Source: Chenopodium formosanum (Eukaryota; Streptophyta; Magnoliopsida; Caryophyllales; Amaranthaceae). From it: 64,000 nt of DNA. This document shows positions 59,355 through 64,000 of the stretch, one piece after another; position 1 is the first letter of the stretch, and the number at the start of each line of letters is the position of its first letter. The DNA lies in NCBI GenBank assembly GCA_024500155.1, contig CM044879.1:21486572-21550571 (forward strand), in the 5' to 3' direction. A model generated the notes under the pieces. That model was not told the DNA's origin and did not search any database. It was given only the letters and a program-made list of their open reading frames with translations. The translations under genes were made by a program, and so were the position numbers.

Positions 59355-62143
59355 GTAAGTAACCTGTTTATAACCTAAACAATTTCAAGAGAATTACTAG
59401 CGTGCTACCGCCACGTGTCTAAACGTTAAGGCTATCTCAGAAATTAGCAGCGGAAAACTAAAACAATTATAAATAAACTTCAAAACCAAAGGATTAAATC
59501 AAAATAAGTGCTACAAGTTGGAACCATTAAGGCCCTTATTCAAAACCCATCAAAAGTAGTAAGTAATTAAATTTAGTGTTCAAATAAATTCAAACTAGAA
59601 GAAATAGTGTCGAATAAAATCGACTTAAAATAAATTCAAACTTGCAAAAGAAATAAACTGCAGACAACCAACTCTCCACTCAAAATCCCACAACCCTGAT
59701 GAATGCTGCATTTGTAAGAACCTGTGGTTATTCTGCTCCCCAATATTACAAGTGTAAATATTGGATCGTCACAGGGTCATTGAAGGGCGAACGCCATGAC
59801 CAAAGAAAGACACACACAAAAGCACGCAGTCAGCAAAGCTGAGTACATACAAACTGTGAAATAAATTAAGAAATACCTAACATGCTACTAATAATCAAAC
59901 ATAAGCATCATTGAATAATAGACTCAACACATGACTCAACCATCCAATTTATTAAGACTTCACTAGTTTACAGTAGATAACTCTTTTCAATTTATTCATT
60001 GGATTAAGCAATAGACAAGGTTGTTCAACCCATGTTCCATTTGGAACATCAATAAAGAAAAACCCCATGCCTCCTTTCGGAAACATCATAAACATCCAAC
60101 GACCACGGGCGCGACTCCGTGACCGTAGTTAGTATGAGATCTCACCTAACTCCTAGTTTTAAGAAAAAATATTTGAAATAAGAGACTCGTAGATCAGACG
60201 GCCTCGAGAAAAGTACACGGCTAATAGCCCATGTACCCCAACCCCTGATTGTCATTACTCCAGATGTGCACCAATCCAGAGTTTTATTGCTCATCCATCT
60301 TGCACTTTACGTGATTTACAGGTTTAGACTTGGTGATGACTCATATGCAAACAACATAATCAATTCATAATCAATTCAATCAAGTAAAACAACTTTCCAA
60401 TTCAAATTCTTGATTTATTAGTGGCAAGCAACATTTATGATTATTCATTCCTTTACTACCTCGGTGTATAAACACCTTGAGTGCATAAGGCACCCCAAAT
60501 CCTTAACCTTGTTTTATATGACTTGAATATATCCTTTACTCATCCTATTTCATTAATCATGAATGAGTAATTAATAAATCATTTCACCAATCACATACCT
60601 TTGCCTCTAAGCGCACCTTGCATAATTAGAGCATAAACAATACTTGCAATAAAGAATACTGCACATCAAATAAAATTCACAATGTATAACTAAACAATTT
60701 ACCCCAGTCATCCCTATACATGATACTAAGTTCTCGATCCGTCCTTAAACATGCACCTAAAAGAAAAGTTTCGTAACTTGTACATACCTTGTGTAAACAA
60801 TTCGGTTGACCACTTTAGAAACTAGAAGTCGCCTTCTACAAAGTCCTCTCCTAAAGCAAACAATGAGAAATAAATCAATACTCAAGCAATTAAATTTACA
60901 GCAAGTTTAACTTACTAATACAGGGTGAAAATTTTTGTTTTATTAATAGTTTTTGCAATTCAAATAGTCTATACCTATCATATTTCATAAATAGTTGTTT
61001 AAAAAATATTAAAGCATTCTAAACCTTTATTTTTGGCTCAAAACCAACAAAAATCAGTTTATATAAAATCTGAAAAATAAATTAAATTGCAAACTTCAAA
61101 CTTTTAAAGATCTAAATACATAATTCAATAGCTATAATAGTATATTTCACTTTAAAACCTTAAAATCCTTCAAATAAACAACCTAAAAGTCCAATTTCAC
61201 AAGATATATAATCTGAAAAATAATTTTAATTATAAAATTGTGGGTTTTACAATTATGAAATCATAGTATTGATAATTAACTTGCTTAACACGTTTTCAAG
61301 CCCTAAAACATGAAAAATCAACATTTAAACCCTAAATTATACATAATATAAAATCTGAAATTTTGTATCATAATATAAACATGTCAAAACTCATAATTTC
61401 ATAATCTTTTATAACTCATGTATAATATCAAACCATAATAATAATAATAATAATTTATAATAAAAATTAAACAAAGATTGAAACTTTAAACAATTTATCA
61501 AAAGAAAAGAAAAGAGGAAGGAAAGGGAGAAGAGGAGCGAACTAGTGGTTGTGGTTGGTGGCTGGAGGACGCCGGTGCAGCAGGGGCGGCGCGGCGGCGG
61601 TCTGGGTGGTGGTGCGGTGGTGCAACAACGTTTTTCATTTTTTTTTCTGTTGCTGTGCGTGAAAGAGGAGAAGAGAGTATGTGAGGGTTTTTTTTTTAAT
61701 TTTTTTTTCTGTTTTCACGTGAAGAAGAGAGAGAATATGTGAGGGTTTTTATTTTTTTGTGGGCTTAGTTCAAAAATCAAGTGGGGGTAGGAATTGTATT
61801 TGGGCTAGAATAGAAATTTAAGCTCTCTATATTCATATTTGGGCTCCCAACATCATTGATAAAGTATATTGGTGTATAGAAAAGAGAATTTTAATTAGAT
61901 TAGTACTTATTATTTAATAAAGTTCAAATACATTTTGCATATAATAATTTTAATTAATGAAAACAAAGTAAAATATTTATTTAAATAATAAAGAAATATA
62001 ATAATTTATTCTAAAAATATGGGCGATTACATCTTGACTTGAGTGCGGTACAATTGGGAGACAAGGAGGTGCTCTTATCATACTTTAGGCAGTTCAATCT
62101 GGTGAGAATCCAGATTCAAGGATTGTTTCACAATGTTGCTTAC

Positions 62144-62258
62144 TATAGACACCTTATTGTGTCTCCCAAAAAAACCAAACCTAGTGATGAGTATCTTTCA
62201 CGACATTGATTATCGAGTGTAATTTATTCCCACGCAATTACTCAAGAAAATTGATGAA
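62144..62258 (+). repeat. Ogre-like LTR fragment
   Basis: Begins TATAGACACC, one base off the family start, and follows the family for about 50 bp (GTGTCTCCC, then GATGAGTATCTTTCAC). Sits inside the gag of F. Confidence 0.65.
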
Positions 62259-62940
62259 TGATAAGTCTAATTTATATAGTATTTTACCCCCGTCCCTTGG
62301 TCATAATTAGTAGTGTTTTTGGCTTTTTAGAGCCACTTTTATTACTAATTGGTGTTTTCTAGTGTTTTCGTAGTTTTGGTTGACTTTTGTAGGGAATTGC
62401 ACTTTTGGAGCATTTTCCTGGGATTTTATGGAGCAACTACGAGCATTGGACGAACACGACCATCCTTCATAGCCCAAGGCCGGTTAGAGTCATCGAACTG
62501 GTGATTAAGGGCTCGGTATATGTGATAACGGGGCATTTGGACCGAGTATTCAAGACTCGAAGAGGAAATCCGAATTGGCCCAAAGAATCGGAGCCTAATC
62601 GGAGTCCAAGGAGTAGCCCAAAAGTGTCGCTAGGCCATAAGAGCTCCCGCCCGAAGGTGCGCCCGACCGGGTGGGGCATTTTATACAGTTCTGACACCCG
62701 ATCTCGCGCCCGACCGGGTGCAAGTAGTGAAGATCCGAAGAAAAAGGAGGGCTCGATCGGGCGGTGCCTCACCCGATTAGGCGTGTGTTCTGATTAGGAG
62801 TTTTAAACTTCGTTTAGTTTGTTTTAGTTTAGGATTTCTTGCTTAATATAAATACGATTTTGTTAAGCAAGTTTAGTATTATATTATTCTCTTTTACTCT
62901 TTCTCTTAGACTTTGATTTGGGTAAAAAACCCTAGCTAGT
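62259..62940 (+). repeat. Athila-like LTR fragment
   Basis: Starts TGATAAGTCTAATTTATATAG, related to the start of the solo LTR at 43175. A palindrome block of GCCCGACCGGGTG type is at 62648-62785, before a TATA-like ATATAAATA at about 62846. The right end is lost near 62940. Confidence 0.65.
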
Positions 62941-63174
62941 TGGCCCAATAAGAAGCCGCCACGTGTCATTGGAAGGGGCGCCACCTTGGACCTGCAGGGG
63001 CGACACGTGGCAGGCAGATAGCAGGCCCCTGGATTTGGCGGCTTTCAAGGCCCAAATCCCGAGGCCCTGCAAAAAGCTGCGTGCCCTTCTCTAGGGCACA
63101 AAAACCCTAAGGAGGGTACACTTTCCTAGGACCCTATAAATAGGGAACATTCCCCTCATTTATGGGGTACGATG
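62941..63174 (+). repeat. Tat-like LTR fragment related to element F
   Basis: Shares ACACGTGGCAGGCAGATA, GGCCCAAATCCC and CCCTATAAATAGGG with the LTR at 41965-42381. It could be the remains of the 3' LTR of F, or another copy. Confidence 0.6.
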
Positions 63175-64000
63175 TGAAAGGAATGGTGTCCTTCGAACAA
63201 GTGTATTATTCTGATAGCGGGTTCAGAATTATTAGAAAGCTAATATATTCAGTAAGGTTAAGTGATCGGAATGCCTGGGTGGAGGCCGCTTCCGATCAAT
63301 AATATTAATATAATTAATTTTACAACTTAATCTTGACTGAACCCTTCGGGTCACACCCAAGCAAATATATGCGAACCAACTCAACGAATTAATTCGGAAG
63401 AAATTATTTCGACGCTTGAGTGTTAAATATTTAGACGTCAGTAATTCGAGCTTAAAGCGTCGAAACCGATCGTCGGAAGTCGAGTCTAAATGATAAAAGA
63501 CGAGACGCGCAAAATAATAATAAATCGTCCATATTCCCGAAAATAACCATAGCATCGGTGTGCCCCGAGCATCCGAATGCTAGGGGCAAGACGAGCTAGC
63601 ACACCGTGCTAGCAGCCACGGCCAGCCGCACCAAGCCACAGCAGTAGCCGCGCACAGCAGCAGCTGGTGCGGGTTGGGCTCGAGCCAGGTGCGGGTTGAT
63701 GCGGGCCGGGCTCGGGCTTGGCTCGTGGCTTGGGTCGGGCTATAGGGCTGTGAATAAGGGGAAGCTTGGAATATGGGAGTGAGTGGGAGAGGGCATGTGG
63801 CACAAGGAAAGTATTGAGTGGGGAGCAAGTATGGTCCCCTACTCTCCATGTGGTCCTCACCAACCCATCTCACATGGTAATGCCACTTGTAGATTTATTA
63901 TTAGTTTACAATTTTAATTTAATTTAGCTTTAAATTAATTTGTGGAATTTCATGATCCCACATTGATGGGATAGAAATTCCCACTCATTCTTTCCTTTAT
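63175..64000 (+). repeat. LTR of family D, cut by window end
   Basis: Begins TGAAAGGAATGGTGTCC and is the reverse complement match of 27774 downward. GC-rich block at 63590-63735, then CACATTGATGGGATAG. Continues beyond the window, so solo LTR or full element is unknown. Confidence 0.85.

Larger units (their letters stand above)
44943..62031 (-). mobile_element. Tekay-like solo LTR, minus orientation, hosting element G
   Basis: Exposed parts 44943-44980 and 59360-62031 (about 2.7 kb together). Ends TGTAACACCCC and GGCGATTACA; target duplication TCTTG at 44938-44942 and 62032-62036, restoring the F gag. It is the reverse complement of the family at 48886-51824. Tekay/Del assignment is inferred from the LTR ends and length; no internal region is present. 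Confidence 0.88.
42415..62143 (+). pseudogene. gag of Tat-like element F, split by nested insertions
   Basis: Three exposed pieces: 42415-43174, 44579-44942 and 62032-62143. The middle piece reads GLDDAAWCRCFPATLKGDA and then NFKTLAFLFASNFSMN with stops between, the core of the retrotransposon Gag domain. It joins across the Tekay-like insertion (TCTTG duplicated) to VQLGDKEVLLSYFRQFNL, the next part of the same domain. Many stops and frameshifts. This is the oldest element of the right-hand nest. Confidence 0.75.

Noticed and set aside
62405..62797. 130-codon frame with charged residues
   Set aside because: Covers an LTR fragment including its palindrome block; no domain recognised.

Overview
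This is a window of a plant nuclear genome, most likely a eudicot. It contains one intact host gene, a six-exon gene for the epsilon subunit of the COPI coatomer (minus strand, 31954-37821). Nearly everything else is transposable elements and their remains. I could not fix the species; the coatomer protein looks like Caryophyllales homologues, which is only an impression.

Left block (1-27800): an Ogre/Tat-like gypsy element (A) whose 5' LTR lies mostly outside the window. It has an arginine-type primer site at 51-68, a decayed gag at 9068-10187 and a 3' LTR starting at 23557. It was hit by an Athila-like element (B, 124-7491, TSD GTGGA), a foldback MULE (10399-10972), a reversed Athila-like element (C, 13486-22933, TSD CTTTG), and in its 3' LTR a solo LTR (D, 23890-27774, TSD GATTT) that itself carries another solo LTR (E, 24079-26517, TSD CGCCT).

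Middle block (27797-41712): a FAR1/MULE-type transposase pseudogene abuts the remnant of A. Next come the coatomer gene, with a MULE in intron 4 and a tandem duplication in intron 5 that copies the last splice acceptor, a Stowaway MITE in the upstream region, and a Harbinger-like element that swallowed an Ogre-like solo LTR.

Right block (about 41965-64000): a Tat-like element F is split by a five-level nest. F holds a Tekay-like solo LTR, which holds an Ogre-like element G, which holds an Athila-like element H, which holds a second Tekay-like solo LTR. Matching 5-bp target duplications support most levels. The right edge is a pile of LTR fragments.

No reverse transcriptase or integrase was recognised anywhere, so all these retroelements look non-autonomous. 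The main points for follow-up are the intact 568-residue ORF of element B, a recurring block of short GC-rich palindromes upstream of the TATA box in unrelated LTR families, and the duplicated splice acceptor in the coatomer gene.
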